The notes beneath the pieces are model-generated. The model did not search any database. It saw only the letters and a list, made by a program, of their open reading frames with translations, and was not told where the DNA came from. The translations under genes were made by a program, and so were the position numbers. Shown here piece after piece: positions 54,621 to 64,000 of a stretch of 64,000 nt of DNA. Position 1 is the stretch's first letter; every line of letters starts with the position of its first letter. Source of the stretch: Alloalcanivorax marinus (GTDB lineage Bacteria; Pseudomonadota; Gammaproteobacteria; Pseudomonadales; Alcanivoracaceae). Location: assembly GCF_016906305.1 (NCBI RefSeq), contig NZ_JADDOL010000004.1:1-64000 (forward strand), given 5' to 3'.

Positions 54621-54914
54621 TCAGGCGCCAGAGGGTTCGGGGGCCGCCGAGATGACCAAGCGGCCTTCGCTGACCTCTACCTCCAGCGGCGTACCGATGG
54701 CGAAGCCGGCCTCGGCGAGCCAGTAGCCCTTCACGTGGACCCAGGGCACCGGGGGCTTGGGCGGGCGGCTTAGCTGGACATGGAGCGGGACGCCGTACGA
54801 GTAGTACTGGCCGGGGTGGACCTTGAGGCGGCGAATATAGGGAAATTCGCGGTTGGATTTAGGGGATTCGCTTTTACCCACGCGGGCGCGTGGCTTATGA
54901 TTCCGTTCAGCCAT
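54621..54914 (-). CDS. symE: SymE-family type I toxin, copy 2
   Basis: 97 residues: MAERNHKPRARVGKSE, RRLKVHPGQYYSYGVPLHVQ, then the SymE core PPKPPVPWVHVKGYWLAEAG and FAIGTPLEVEVSEGRLVIS. Paralogue of 11873-12151. Located between the methyltransferase operon and SIR2-HerA, on the same strand as both. TAGGAG lies 8 bp upstream of the start. Confidence 0.8.
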   Translation of the reverse strand: MAERNHKPRARVGKSESPKSNREFPYIRRLKVHPGQYYSYGVPLHVQLSRPPKPPVPWVHVKGYWLAEAGFAIGTPLEVEVSEGRLVISAAPEPSGA

Positions 54915-54945
54915 GATGGACTCCTAGGTAGTCTGTTGTGGTTAG

Positions 54946-54977
54946 CTGCCTTCGGGTGTTGCCGCACCCGGAGGCAG
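54946..54977 (-). promoter_or_regulatory. Conserved leader hairpin upstream of symE copy 2
   Basis: CTGCCTCCGGGTG pairs with CACCCGAAGGCAG on the coding strand around CGGCAA: 13 continuous pairs, one of them a wobble. The following CTAACCACAACAGACT is identical to copy 1 while the stem bases differ in a compensated way. Confidence 0.6.
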
Positions 54978-55028
54978 TGCTTCTTAAATTATAATAAAAC
55001 CTGCCTCAACTCAAGCATTCTGAATATT

Positions 55029-56966
55029 CTAATCCGAGGTTTCGACAAACCATTCTCCAGGTATATAACAGTTTTTACTGTTAGGTTCAGGGTTTGCTTT
55101 ATCAACCTTTAGGTGCAACGGCATAGACACGCACGCCCCAAACACTAGCGCCTCACCCGGGGTCGACTGTTTAATTTTGGCCGAAAACGCTTCTGAGAAG
55201 TATGGCAAAACGCCATATATATACCTCATATCCAAATCATTTTGGATTCGATGTATAACAAAGTTGGCACACTGAGAAAGAACCGTCTCCGAAAGCTCTG
55301 AAGGTCGCTGAGAAGAAACGAGCAAGTAAGTAGAGAACTTTCTTCCTTCACGAGCTATTCTTTCAAAAATGTTCTCTCTTATTACATACTCATGATCTTT
55401 TTTTATGTATCGGTGAGCCTCATCGAGAATCAGGTGAACAGGCTTCTTCCTTCTAAGCCCCCCAGAGAGCTTCTTTCTTTGATAAAATATCACTCGAGTC
55501 AAAACCGACGTTAACGTTTCAAGCGAATCCGGAGGCAACTCACTAACGTCAACTATGACAATCTGACTTTTTCCTTTATCTTCCTCACCCCCAGAAAGCC
55601 AAAAATATTCTAAATATTCATCCTCACCCGAAACATTCGGCGGATTATTTCTCATGAATTTACAATCAGGGTTTTCCAAAAAATAATCCAATCTAGCCAA
55701 CATCGTAGATGTGTATTCACGTAATCTGCGATTCCCTCTAGCATCCTCTTCTAACAATCTCATATCCGTAGCTAAACGCAGAAACCTGTGATCAAAAAAG
55801 TTACCATCCTTAAGCTTCATCGACATTACTTCTGACAAAGAAACCCTGTCTATTCTTTGCGATAAATGCTGCACAGCTGTCGCCAGCCGATTATGATTGT
55901 CACCATACTGAATTGAACAAGCAGCTTCTAAAGTACGGATTTCTTGATAGAGGCCACTATCACGATAAACATCTGAAACCCGCCCATCAGAATCGATCAC
56001 GTTGCGCAAACCAGACAATAATCCGCCTGCCGCTGTAACCCTTGCGGTATCAGTCTCTGCTTGATTCAATATGGAATCTATGATGCTGCAAATCTTATTT
56101 CTAAAGTAATTAACAAAAGGCTCTTTATCATCCTCCGTCAATATCTTGTAAAATCTATACGCATCTTGAAGAACCGTACTCCAGAAAGGTCTTTGAGTCG
56201 CATCCGTTGCCATCAAGAAAGCAGACCATTCATCCAAAGTCATCAAGTAATAAGGAAGAATAAAGTCTTCCGCGATATCGCCGCGTGCAGCGTTTGGCTT
56301 GAACAATTTAACATTTACGTTAGAAGAGTCATCTTCTGAGAAAGCATCAGAATATTCGCCATTAACGTCAAATATCAGTATTCGGGCACCCAAAGCGGAA
56401 AATTCCTTTTTCCGATATATCTGCTGCATTATGTGGGCGATCGTATTCGACTTGCCGCTACCAGAATTCCCCAAAATTGCAGAATGTATATTGAAAAACG
56501 CATCGATTCCCACCTCAATGGGATAATTGATTAAATTTCTACTAACCCCAAATCTGAATTTTCTATGTACCCCATCTTGCATATTGTCTTCGGATACATT
56601 CAAAATAACCGGCATATCTTCATATGTAACTATTTCTATATCACTATATAGACCGGGGAATATGCCAACCCCCAAACTAAAGTTACCATCCTTTGATATG
56701 GTCCCTATCGGCTTTAGAAGGAGCTGCCTTTTACCTCCGAATTGAAACGATCGGGCTCTCTTATCATCATCGGAGTCATTCACAAATATCGAAGCAACTT
56801 CGCATATCAGACTCTCCCCCAGAGAGTTCTTCACCTTTAAGTAACTACCTATATTTCCAAAATAATAAACGGTTCCGGCAAGGTTTACGGAGTTTCCTTG
56901 GATTTCTGAATTTATACTGACCCTGAATTGATCAAAATCGACTGAAACCACTTTACCTATTATCAT
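55029..56966 (-). CDS. HerA-family ATPase of a SIR2-HerA defence pair
   Basis: 645 residues. N-terminal HAS-barrel-like region (1-110), Walker A GNSGSGKS at 166-173, ILIFDVNGEYS at 196-206, Walker B HLILDEAHRY at 511-520 and the arginine-finger region GRKFSTYLLVSSQRPSELSE at 541-560. HerA hexamers assemble with SIR2 NADases in an anti-phage complex (SIR2-HerA, also called Nezha). Overlaps the SIR2 gene by 14 bp. AT-rich compared with the paa genes. Confidence 0.88.
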   Translation of the reverse strand: MIIGKVVSVDFDQFRVSINSEIQGNSVNLAGTVYYFGNIGSYLKVKNSLGESLICEVASIFVNDSDDDKRARSFQFGGKRQLLLKPIGTISKDGNFSLGVGIFPGLYSDIEIVTYEDMPVILNVSEDNMQDGVHRKFRFGVSRNLINYPIEVGIDAFFNIHSAILGNSGSGKSNTIAHIMQQIYRKKEFSALGARILIFDVNGEYSDAFSEDDSSNVNVKLFKPNAARGDIAEDFILPYYLMTLDEWSAFLMATDATQRPFWSTVLQDAYRFYKILTEDDKEPFVNYFRNKICSIIDSILNQAETDTARVTAAGGLLSGLRNVIDSDGRVSDVYRDSGLYQEIRTLEAACSIQYGDNHNRLATAVQHLSQRIDRVSLSEVMSMKLKDGNFFDHRFLRLATDMRLLEEDARGNRRLREYTSTMLARLDYFLENPDCKFMRNNPPNVSGEDEYLEYFWLSGGEEDKGKSQIVIVDVSELPPDSLETLTSVLTRVIFYQRKKLSGGLRRKKPVHLILDEAHRYIKKDHEYVIRENIFERIAREGRKFSTYLLVSSQRPSELSETVLSQCANFVIHRIQNDLDMRYIYGVLPYFSEAFSAKIKQSTPGEALVFGACVSMPLHLKVDKANPEPNSKNCYIPGEWFVETSD

Positions 56967-58200
56967 CCCCCACCCCTTCGCCTCTCTTGGCCGACTCTAT
57001 GAAATCCATAAACCTTCTCAATAGGTCCTGATCCTTATTTTGGTCTTGATCGGGAATAATCTCTTCTACTATATATTTGAAATAGTGGATTTTCTCCTTC
57101 CCTCCGCCCTCCTTGGTTATTTCCCCGTAAAGATTGTATATTCTCTTATCCAAACTCTTACATATAGGTGCATCTGGATAATTACCGAACACTACAACGG
57201 AGAGAGATGAGTTAGAAGCCAGAGCCTGATAGATAGCATTATTGATATGCTCATCACTGAAGCTATAACCAATAATAAAGAGAGCACTATGCGGCTTGAG
57301 AAGCTTATTCTGAAATTCCCTTATAAGATCTGCATAAGGCGACCCCAAGCTTATATTTTGTTTCAAAGGGTTGGGATATATTAAGACATTGTTATCGGGC
57401 GGGCCGCCATGGCAATCCAGATCGATCTGAGTGATGTTGAAGAATACATTTTCTTCACCTTCTACCCAGTTTATAGACCCATGAAGCTTAAAGAGATAAA
57501 CCATTGGCTGTATTGGCTCATATTTCTCATAGGCGTCATCGATTTTTCTTGAGTAGGTATAAAAGAATCTCGCCGGATTGAAATATTTTTTTACCCCACC
57601 GCCAAACCCATCGTTGTAATTTATATTTAAATAGTCAAGCGAAATCTCACTCATTAGATCGTTATTCGTGGTGAATACGCATGCCCTGTCGAGATCTCGC
57701 CCCCTCAAACCTATCTTTTGATAAAACCTTTTATAGATATCGAGTGTCTCCTGAGAGGCCGCCGCGCTCATATTGACGTTTATTTCCTCAAAAATCGTCT
57801 CTTCTATTATTTTTATAACCTCTTCCGCAACACCATCGCGAGAGCCAATAGCTTCTTGGTAAGCTCGTTTTGAATACAATGCGCCCAATATTTTCTCTAG
57901 GTTTTCGGTGCCACTCGACAGCTTCCCATACAAACTCTTTAGCGATCGATCTCTAGCATTATTATCCAGCCCTTCGATTTCCTCATCTACTTTCTCCTTC
58001 ATCTCTTTCATGGGCGGTATCGCGGTAGAGCTAGTCCCGGCGCCAAGCAAGAAGTTGATACTTTTCATATTCATGAGATCGGAGATCTTTTGCTTTATTA
58101 CATTTAGATTCTCCTCTTGGTTGTCGTTCTCTGCTGGGCCAATCAGCTCCCCGCCCTGAAAGAAACTAATTTCCGATGACTTCTCGTTATCTGTTGTCAT
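56953..58200 (-). CDS. SIR2-domain NADase of a SIR2-HerA defence pair
   Basis: 415 residues from ATG at 58200 (GGGG upstream; the frame is open to 58239). SIR2 motifs: LLGAGTSSTAIPP near 51-63, FTTNNDLM near 176-183 with the catalytic asparagine/aspartate pair, LFKLHGSINW near 236-245 with the catalytic histidine, and IGYSFSDEHIN near 310. Such proteins deplete NAD+ on phage infection when joined to HerA. Long gap segment 60-170 is helical. AT-rich. Confidence 0.88.
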   Translation of the reverse strand: MTTDNEKSSEISFFQGGELIGPAENDNQEENLNVIKQKISDLMNMKSINFLLGAGTSSTAIPPMKEMKEKVDEEIEGLDNNARDRSLKSLYGKLSSGTENLEKILGALYSKRAYQEAIGSRDGVAEEVIKIIEETIFEEINVNMSAAASQETLDIYKRFYQKIGLRGRDLDRACVFTTNNDLMSEISLDYLNINYNDGFGGGVKKYFNPARFFYTYSRKIDDAYEKYEPIQPMVYLFKLHGSINWVEGEENVFFNITQIDLDCHGGPPDNNVLIYPNPLKQNISLGSPYADLIREFQNKLLKPHSALFIIGYSFSDEHINNAIYQALASNSSLSVVVFGNYPDAPICKSLDKRIYNLYGEITKEGGGKEKIHYFKYIVEEIIPDQDQNKDQDLLRRFMDFIESAKRGEGVGDDNR

Positions 58201-58271
58201 ATTCCCCAATGTCCATGTCGAAGCTTCCCTAAAAGACAATGGTTTAAGCTTCCAATTCAGTCAACCAGGTC

Positions 58272-58304
58272 AAAACAAAAAAGGCCGCCCCAAAAGGAGC
58301 GGCC
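58272..58304 (-). terminator. Terminator after paaZ
   Basis: On the minus strand GGCCGC and GCGGCC pair around a CCTTTTGGGG-containing loop and are followed by a T-rich run (A-rich on plus at 58272-58282). Confidence 0.75.
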
Positions 58305-58355
58305 ATCACCAAGGAAGCCTTGAATTAAAGAGTAAGGACTAACTCACCATATGAG

Positions 58356-60407
58356 TTATGCGTCCCCTTTCTTCTTCGCCACCAGCGTGAGGATGTCATA
58401 GCTGGCGACGAGTTCGTCGTCCTGGTTTTTGACCTGCACGTCCCAGACCACTACGCCTTGGGGGGTGCCGTCGGGGGCGGCTTTGCCCTGGTCGATTTTG
58501 CGCTTGCAGGTGAGGCGGGCCTGGATGGTGTCGCCGGCGCCGACGGGGGTGATGAAGCGCAGGGTGTCGAGGCCGTAGTTGGCGAGGACGGGGCCGGGGG
58601 CCGGGGAGACGAAGAGGCCGGCGGCGGCGGAGAGGAGGAAGTAGCCGTGGGCGATGCGTTTGCCGAATTGGGAGTCCTTGGCGGCGATTTCGTCGAAGTG
58701 CATGTAGAAGTGGTCGCCGGAGAGGCAGCCGAAGTTGACGATGTCGGCTTCGGTGACGGTGCGGCGGTGGGTGAGCAGGGATTCGCCGATGGCGAGGTCG
58801 TCGAAGTGGCGGCGGAAGGGGTGCACTTCGGTTTCGAGCACCTCGGCGCCGCGCACGTATTCGCCGGTGACGGCGGCGAGCATGGTGGGGGAGCCTTGGA
58901 TGGCGGTGCGTTGGAGGTAGTGGCGCACGGCGCGGATGCCGCCGAGTTCTTCACCGCCGCCTGCGCGGCCGGGGCCGCCGTGTTTGAGCATGGGGAGCGG
59001 CGCGCCGTGGCCGGTGGATTCCTGGGCGGATTCGGCGTTGAGCACTTGCAGGCGGCCGTGGCGGGCGGCGAGGACCGGGATGGCGCGGGCGGCGTTTTTC
59101 GGGTCCTTGGTGGCGAAGGTGGTGACCAGGCTGCCTTTGCCTTTGTCGGCGAGGGCGATGGCTTCGTCCAGGTCGCCGTAGCCCATGAGGGTGCTGACCG
59201 GGCCGAAGGCTTCGATGTCGTGGGCGCCGCCTTCCGCATGAGGATCGGTGCTGCGCAGCAGGCGCGGGCCGAAGAAGGCGCCTTTGTCGGTGCCTTGGCC
59301 GATAGGCTGCGGGTCGCCGTTGCCGCCGAAGATGCACTCGGAGGTGTTGAGCAGGTCGTTGACGGCGGCGGCCACGTCTTCTTTCTGGTCCAGGGAGGCG
59401 AGCGCGCCCATGCGCACGCCTTCTTCATCGGGGTCGCCGAGGGTGATTTTTTCCAGGCGCTGGATCAGGCGTTCGCCGAAGGCGTCCAGGTGTTGTTGGG
59501 GCACCAGGATGCGGCGGATGGCGGTGCATTTCTGGCCGGCTTTGACGGTCATTTCGCGGACCACTTCCTTGGCCAGCAGGTCGAATTCCTCGTCGTCGGG
59601 GGTGACGTCCGGGGCGAGGATGGCGCTGTTGAGCGAATCCGCTTCGGCGTTGAAGGGAATGGAGCGGTTGATGATGTTGGGGTGCGCGCGCAGTTTGCGG
59701 GCGGTGCTGGCCGAGCCGGTGAAGGTGACCATGTCCTGTTCGTCGAGCTGGTCGAGCAGGTCACCGGTGCCGCCGATGATCAGCTGAAGGGCGCCTTCCG
59801 GCAGCGCGCCGGAGTCTTGCATGAGGCGCACGCAGGCGGCGGTGAGGTAGCTGGTGGCGGTGGCCGGTTTGACGATGCACGGCATGCCGGCGAGGAAGTT
59901 GCCGGCGAATTTTTCCAGCATGCCCCAGACCGGGAAGTTGAAGGCGTTGATGTGCACGGCGACGCCCCGGCGCGGCACCAGGATGTGGGTGGCGGCGAAA
60001 TGGTTTTCCTTGCCGAGGGGGACCACCGGGCCTTCGTGGAGGACGTTGCCGGAGGGCAGTTCCTTGCGGCCCATGCTGGCGTAGGCGAACAGGGTGCCGA
60101 AGCCGCCGTCGATGTCGAAGGCGTTGTCGCCTTTGGTGGCGCCGGTGTGGCGCGAGAGCGTGTAGAGCTCTTTTTTGTGTTCCTGCAGGTAGAGCGCCAT
60201 GGCCTTGAGGCGGGCGGCGCGCTCCTGGAAGTCGAGCTTGAGCAGTTCGCGGGTGCCGGTGGTGCGGGCGTAGTCCACGGCGGCGGCGAAGTCGGGGGCG
60301 TCGTCGTGGGTGTGGGCGACGATCTCGCCGTTGATGGCGCTGGCCAGGGGTTTGGCGGCCTGGCTGCCGAACCATTGGCCGGCGAGGTAGCTTTGGAGAA
60401 CGGTCAT
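58356..60407 (-). CDS. paaZ: Bifunctional oxepin-CoA hydrolase / 3-oxo-5,6-dehydrosuberyl-CoA semialdehyde dehydrogenase
   Basis: 683 residues. Residues 1-520 are an aldehyde dehydrogenase ([20 protein letters not shown] near 153, cysteine nucleophile in [12 protein letters not shown] near 294); residues 535-683 are a MaoC-like hydratase with [17 protein letters not shown] that opens the oxepin ring. Full length. Last gene of the paaABCDE-Z block; 224 bp containing hairpin repeats separate it from paaE. Confidence 0.95.
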   Translation of the reverse strand: MTVLQSYLAGQWFGSQAAKPLASAINGEIVAHTHDDAPDFAAAVDYARTTGTRELLKLDFQERAARLKAMALYLQEHKKELYTLSRHTGATKGDNAFDIDGGFGTLFAYASMGRKELPSGNVLHEGPVVPLGKENHFAATHILVPRRGVAVHINAFNFPVWGMLEKFAGNFLAGMPCIVKPATATSYLTAACVRLMQDSGALPEGALQLIIGGTGDLLDQLDEQDMVTFTGSASTARKLRAHPNIINRSIPFNAEADSLNSAILAPDVTPDDEEFDLLAKEVVREMTVKAGQKCTAIRRILVPQQHLDAFGERLIQRLEKITLGDPDEEGVRMGALASLDQKEDVAAAVNDLLNTSECIFGGNGDPQPIGQGTDKGAFFGPRLLRSTDPHAEGGAHDIEAFGPVSTLMGYGDLDEAIALADKGKGSLVTTFATKDPKNAARAIPVLAARHGRLQVLNAESAQESTGHGAPLPMLKHGGPGRAGGGEELGGIRAVRHYLQRTAIQGSPTMLAAVTGEYVRGAEVLETEVHPFRRHFDDLAIGESLLTHRRTVTEADIVNFGCLSGDHFYMHFDEIAAKDSQFGKRIAHGYFLLSAAAGLFVSPAPGPVLANYGLDTLRFITPVGAGDTIQARLTCKRKIDQGKAAPDGTPQGVVVWDVQVKNQDDELVASYDILTLVAKKKGDA

Positions 60408-60552
60408 GGCGTGGCTCCTTGGTCTGCGTATGGGCGCGGCTTCTTGGAGCCGCGGCCTGTGTTTTGTTTGGGCCGTGGTTTGGCGGAGGAAGGCTGTGCT
60501 TCCTGGTGGCCCGTGCCGCGTCTGGCGACGTGCCGGTTTTTGGCCCTGGTTA

Positions 60553-60615
60553 TCGCGACTGAAGTCGCTCCTACAGCGGCTTCGGCTTGAGTTGTAGGAG
60601 CGGCTTCAGCCGCGA
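60553..60615. repeat. REP-like hairpin repeat, locus 3
   Basis: TCGCGACTGAAGTCGCTCCT begins at 60553 and an inverted 22-bp partner ends at 60615, in the gap between paaE and paaZ. The gap 60408-60552 shows no gene. Confidence 0.8.
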
Positions 60616-60631
60616 TTGTTTTGATCGAGGC

Positions 60632-61708
60632 CTACGGTTGATCGAAATCCAGGACCACCTTGTCGGTGACCGGGTAGCTCTGGCAGGAGAGCACGTAGCC
60701 GGCGGCGACTTCGTAGTCTTCCAGGGCGAAGTTGTTGTCCATTTCCACTTCGCCTTCCACCACCTTGCAGCGGCAGGTGGAGCAGACGCCGGCCTTGCAG
60801 GAGAACGGCAGGTCGGCGCCGTGTTCGTTGGCGGCGTCGAGGATGTTCTTGCTGTCCCGGGGCAGTTCGACGAGCACTTCGCGGCCGTCGGCGATGATGG
60901 TGACCCGGGTTTTGTCTTCGTCGTCGGTCACTTCTTCCGGGGCGCGGTGCTTGCGCTGGGTTTGCCCTTCCACGCCGAACAGTTCGAAGTGCACGCGGCT
61001 TTTGTCCAGGCCGTTGGCGACCAGCCGTTCCTTGACGGTTTCGGTCATGGATTGCGGGCCGCACAGGAAGGCGGCGTGCAGGTTCGGGGTGTCGAGCCAG
61101 CGGGAGAAGATGGCATCGCATTTGTCCGCGTCGATGCGGCCGTTGTAGAGGTCCACGTCCTGCTGTTCGCGGCTGAACAGGTAGATCACGTTGAAGCGGC
61201 CCAGATAGGCGTTCTTGAGATCGCTGAGCGCTTCGCGGAACAGGGTGGAGTTGCTGGAGCGGTTGCCGTAGAGCAGCGTGAACTGGCTGTTGGGCTCGGC
61301 TTCCAGGGTGGTTTTGATGATCGACAGGATCGGCGTGATACCGCTACCGGCGGCCACCGCCAGGTAGTGGGCCTGGCGCTCCGGGTCCAGGTCGATAAAG
61401 AAGTGGCCGCTGGGGGGCATCACTTCCAGGGTGTCGCCTTCTTTCAGCTCACCATTGGCGAAGCCGGAGAAGCGGCCGCCGGGGACTTTCTTCACCGCCA
61501 CGCGCAGGTCGTCGTCGTGGACGCCGGTGCAGATGGAGTAGGAGCGGCGCACTTCCTCGCCGTCCATGTGGGTGCGCACGATCAGGTGCTGGCCCTGGGT
61601 GAAGCGGAAGGTGTCGCGGAGCTCCGGCGGTACGTCGAAGGCGATGGACACGGCGTCGCGGGTTTCCGGGCGCACTTCACGGATGGTCAGGGAATGAAAT
61701 TGGTTCAT
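60632..61708 (-). CDS. paaE: Ring 1,2-phenylacetyl-CoA epoxidase reductase subunit
   Basis: 358-residue electron-transfer subunit that feeds NADPH electrons to PaaA. FAD domain with RRSYSICTG near 54, NAD domain with AAGSGITPILSIIKTTLE near 110, and a plant-type 2Fe-2S ferredoxin domain with CKAGVCSTCRCKV near 300 and a final cysteine in VLSCQSYP. Standard domain order. Confidence 0.95.
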   Translation of the reverse strand: MNQFHSLTIREVRPETRDAVSIAFDVPPELRDTFRFTQGQHLIVRTHMDGEEVRRSYSICTGVHDDDLRVAVKKVPGGRFSGFANGELKEGDTLEVMPPSGHFFIDLDPERQAHYLAVAAGSGITPILSIIKTTLEAEPNSQFTLLYGNRSSNSTLFREALSDLKNAYLGRFNVIYLFSREQQDVDLYNGRIDADKCDAIFSRWLDTPNLHAAFLCGPQSMTETVKERLVANGLDKSRVHFELFGVEGQTQRKHRAPEEVTDDEDKTRVTIIADGREVLVELPRDSKNILDAANEHGADLPFSCKAGVCSTCRCKVVEGEVEMDNNFALEDYEVAAGYVLSCQSYPVTDKVVLDFDQP

Positions 61709-61788
61709 GGCGCGAACTCTTCACTTTTCGGTTTCGAGGGGCCGCGTGCTCGGCGGCGGGCGACCCGCTCTTGATTCAGGTGGCCACT

Positions 61789-62328
61789 TCAAAGGCACTT
61801 GAAGTAATCAAACGGCTCCAGGCAGTCGCGGCACTTGTAGAGCGCCTTGCAGGCGGTGGAGCCGAATTCACTGACCTGCACGGTGTCGGTGCTGCCGCAG
61901 TGCGGGCATTCCGCCGGGCCCGGGTCGTGCAAGGTGTCCCGGCCCTGCCCTTTGGGCGGCGGCGCGATGCCGTAGGCCTGGAGCGCGGCGCGGCCCTTAT
62001 CGGTGATCCAGTCGGTGGTCCAGGCCGGGGCCAGCACCCGTTCGATGCGCGGGTTCTTGAAGCCGGTGTCTTCCAGGGCCTCTTGCACGTCGCGCTCGAT
62101 CACTTCGGTGGCCGGGCAGCCGGAGTAGGTGGGCGAGACTTTGACCTTGAGGCGGTCGCCCTCCCATTCCACCGCGCGGATCATGCCCAGATCGACCACG
62201 CTGACCACGGGCACTTCCGGGTCCATCACCTCGGTGAGGCACTCCCAGGCCCGGGGCAGGTCGTCTTCGCCGAGCGGTACACCTTGGTAGGCCTTGCGCT
62301 CGCGGTAGATCAGATCACCAGGTTGCAT
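61789..62328 (-). CDS. paaD: 1,2-phenylacetyl-CoA epoxidase maturation protein
   Basis: 179 residues. DUF59/MIP18-like N-terminal domain (WECLTEVMDPEVPVVSVVDL near 30, YSGCPATEVIERDV near 72) and a C-terminal zinc ribbon (CPHCGSTDTV ... CKALYKCRDC) as in PaaD, thought to help assemble the iron centre. The frame is open further upstream, but ATG 62328, overlapping paaC by 14 bp, gives the family start. Confidence 0.92.
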   Translation of the reverse strand: MQPGDLIYRERKAYQGVPLGEDDLPRAWECLTEVMDPEVPVVSVVDLGMIRAVEWEGDRLKVKVSPTYSGCPATEVIERDVQEALEDTGFKNPRIERVLAPAWTTDWITDKGRAALQAYGIAPPPKGQGRDTLHDPGPAECPHCGSTDTVQVSEFGSTACKALYKCRDCLEPFDYFKCL

Positions 62329-63070
62329 CGGGGTAGGCCCGCGGCAGGTACTGCATCTCGGCCAGCAAGAAGCCCAGGTGCTCCGTGTGTTTGCCGTTCT
62401 TGCCGTCCATGTAGAAGTGGCGGGCCGGTTCCGGCAGCTCCAGGCCGGCCTCGGCGAACACGCGGGCCACTTCGGCGCGCCAGACGTCGCCCACGTTGCC
62501 GGCGCCGATGCCGGCCTCGGCGAGCTGGTCCTCGATCTCGTCGGTGTCGGTGAGCTCGTAGGTGAAGCGCCACAGGTTTTGCACGGCGTCGGTGAGACGG
62601 CGGTGGCTCTCCTCGGTGCCCTGCCCCAGGCGCAGCATCCATTCGGTGGAGCGGCGGCGGTGGTAGGTGGCTTCCTTGAGGCCCTTGGCGGCGATGCCGG
62701 CGATGCGTTCATCGCTGGATTCGGTGAGGCGCGTGAGCACCAGGTGGTGCCAAACGTCGAAGAAGAACTGCTTCGCCGTGGTCACCGCGTAATCGCCGCG
62801 CGGCTGTTCGGCAATCAGCAGGTTGCGGTATTCGCGCTCGTTGCGGCGGAACGCCAGGAAGTCGGCGTCGTGGCCGTCGTCGCGCAGTTCGGCGACGTAG
62901 TCGTACCAATTGCGCGCCTGGCCGATCAGGTCCAGGCCCACATTCATCATGGCGATTTCTTCTTCCAGCGCCGGGGCGTTGCCGCACCATTCGCAGAAGC
63001 GCTGGGCCAGCACCATGTCGGTGTCGGCCAGGCGCAGCAGGTATTCGGTGAGTGCTTGATCGGTCGTCAT
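62315..63070 (-). CDS. paaC: 1,2-phenylacetyl-CoA epoxidase subunit PaaC
   Basis: 251-residue helical structural partner of the catalytic subunit. Ferritin-like bundle with LGDxD-like LADTDMVLAQRFCEWCGNAP near 18 and EEEIAMMNVGLDLIGQARNW near 41; HRRRSTEWMLRLGQGTEESH near 140. ATG 63070 follows GAGGAGCGTGACG. Confidence 0.94.
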   Translation of the reverse strand: MTTDQALTEYLLRLADTDMVLAQRFCEWCGNAPALEEEIAMMNVGLDLIGQARNWYDYVAELRDDGHDADFLAFRRNEREYRNLLIAEQPRGDYAVTTAKQFFFDVWHHLVLTRLTESSDERIAGIAAKGLKEATYHRRRSTEWMLRLGQGTEESHRRLTDAVQNLWRFTYELTDTDEIEDQLAEAGIGAGNVGDVWRAEVARVFAEAGLELPEPARHFYMDGKNGKHTEHLGFLLAEMQYLPRAYPDATW

Positions 63071-63081
63071 CGTCACGCTCC

Positions 63082-63363
63082 TCACATCTGGTCCACTTCC
63101 GGGGGCAGCTTGTAGAAGCTGGCGTGGCGGTAGACCTTGTCGTCGGCCGGGTCGAAGAAGGGTTCTTTTTCGTCGCCGGCGCTGGCGGTGATTTGCTCGG
63201 CGGGCACCACCCAGATGCTCACGCCTTCACTGCGGCGGGTGTACAGCTCGCGGGCGTTTTCCAGGGCCATGGTGGCGTCGGCGGCGTGCACGCTGCCCAC
63301 GTGTTTGTGGTTGAGGCCGTGCTTGCTGCGCACGAAGACTTCGAAGAGGGTCCAGTCTGCCAT
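63082..63363 (-). CDS. paaB: 1,2-phenylacetyl-CoA epoxidase subunit PaaB
   Basis: 93 residues, normal length. WTLFEVFVRSKHGLNHKHVG near 4 and TMALENARELYTRRSEGVSI near 31 are the PaaB signature. It lies 11 bp before paaC and 114 bp after paaA, with a hairpin repeat in that gap. Confidence 0.94.
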   Translation of the reverse strand: MADWTLFEVFVRSKHGLNHKHVGSVHAADATMALENARELYTRRSEGVSIWVVPAEQITASAGDEKEPFFDPADDKVYRHASFYKLPPEVDQM

Positions 63364-63405
63364 TGTCGTGTTCCGGTTGTGCTGCGTTTGCGTTTTTTTG
63401 CGGGA

Positions 63406-63468
63406 TCGCGACTGAAGTCGCTCCTACGGGGAGGCATCGACCTGCTGTAGGAGCGACTTCAGTCGCGA
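63406..63468. repeat. REP-like hairpin repeat, locus 4
   Basis: TCGCGACTGAAGTCGCTCCT begins at 63406 and the inverted 22-bp partner spans 63447-63468, within the paaA-paaB gap. Its position inside an operon means it is transcribed and could process or stabilise the mRNA. Confidence 0.8.
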
Positions 63469-63477
63469 TCGCCGCCT

Positions 63478-64000
63478 TCAGGCGGCGTTGTTCGCTTGTT
63501 TCTTCTCGGCGTAGGCCACGGCGGCGTCGCGCACCCACTGGCCTTCGTCGATGGCTTTCTTGCGCTGCTGGATGCGCTCGACGCCGCAGGGGCTGTGGCC
63601 CTTGAGCACGTCGAAAAATTCCTGCCAGTCGATTTCGCCGAAGTCGTAGTGGCCGGTTTCCTCGTTCCATTTCAGGTCCGGGTCCGGCGCGGTGCAGCCG
63701 AGGAATTCCAGTTGCGGAACGGTCTGGTCGAGGAAGCGCTGGCGCAGTTCGTCGTTGCTGTGGCGCTTGATCTTCCAGGCCATGGACTGGGCGGAGTTGG
63801 GCGAGTTGGTGTCGGACGGGCCGAACATCATCAGCGACGGCCACCAGAAGCGGTTGATGGCGTCCTGCACCATCTCTTTCTGCTCGTCGGTGCCTTCGCG
63901 CATCATGGTCAGCAGGATTTCGTAACCCTGGCGCTGGTGGAAGCTTTCTTCCTTGCAGACGCGGATCATGGCGCGGGAGTAAGGGCCGTAGGAGCAGCGC
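63478..64000 (-). CDS. paaA: 1,2-phenylacetyl-CoA epoxidase catalytic subunit PaaA (3' part)
   Basis: The frame continues past the window edge, so only about the last 170 residues are present. [20 protein letters not shown] contains the E-x-x-H iron ligand region of the di-iron monooxygenase; [20 protein letters not shown] precedes the C terminus. The residues [13 protein letters not shown] at the edge confirm that the frame does not start at the in-window methionine. Confidence 0.94.
   Translation of the reverse strand, partial: RCSYGPYSRAMIRVCKEESFHQRQGYEILLTMMREGTDEQKEMVQDAINRFWWPSLMMFGPSDTNSPNSAQSMAWKIKRHSNDELRQRFLDQTVPQLEFLGCTAPDPDLKWNEETGHYDFGEIDWQEFFDVLKGHSPCGVERIQQRKKAIDEGQWVRDAAVAYAEKKQANNAA

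Noticed and set aside
58458-60590. 710-codon open frame on the plus strand opposite paaZ
   Set aside because: Glycine/alanine/valine repeats without any domain; it is the shadow of paaZ codon bias.

Overview
The window reads as chromosome from a high-GC gammaproteobacterium that degrades aromatic compounds and organic acids. Gene content (TRAP and branched-chain-type ABC importers, Rieske dioxygenase, phenylacetate catabolon, two-subunit pyruvate carboxylase, GntR-like PaaX control) and the dispersed GTAGGAGCG-type hairpins suggest a Pseudomonas/Alcanivorax-like lineage. That placement is inference; there is no rRNA gene in the window to fix it. No tRNA, rRNA, CRISPR array or intact insertion sequence was seen.

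Layout. 0-6.4 kb: a three-gene TRAP transporter, then a Rieske reductase read in frame into a ring-hydroxylating dioxygenase alpha subunit, then the beta subunit; together a likely aromatic-acid uptake and hydroxylation unit. 6.4-11.1 kb: a DMT exporter, small membrane proteins, rlmA between two copies of a 70-bp repeat, and a divergent azoreductase/LysR pair. 11.1-14.1 kb: a first small accessory region with a ParE-like toxin broken by a stop codon, its antitoxin, a SymE-like toxin and an AT-rich DUF262-HEPN pair. 14.2-20 kb: paaK-paaJ-paaI-paaG on the minus strand, then paaY and paaX. 20.2-24.9 kb: a complete LIV-type ABC importer divergent from paaX. 24.9-41.9 kb: ordinary metabolism (MFS/TetR, LysR/pyruvate carboxylase, nucleotidase, GSTs, amidohydrolase, tannase-type esterase, VOC protein, LysR).

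42-58.2 kb is the main defence island: a VapB-like antitoxin with a VapC relic, a symE relic, an MNT-HEPN module, a higA relic, a gene paired with DUF488, a translationally coupled operon (RHH regulator, C5 cytosine methyltransferase, McrB-like ATPase, DUF2357/McrC-like nuclease, Vsr nuclease, GHKL/MORC-like ATPase and two unrecognised proteins), a second symE, and a SIR2-HerA pair. 58.3-64 kb returns to phenylacetate catabolism: paaZ, paaE, paaD, paaC, paaB and the truncated start of paaA, again on the minus strand.

The paa genes are thus split into two blocks about 38 kb apart. The 3' end of each block (after paaK and after paaZ) abuts a defence module. Three symE sequences (two intact, one relic) each lie beside a different defence module, and the two intact ones share a 5' leader hairpin with compensatory base changes. 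The most unusual single system is the eight-gene methyltransferase-McrBC-Vsr-GHKL operon.
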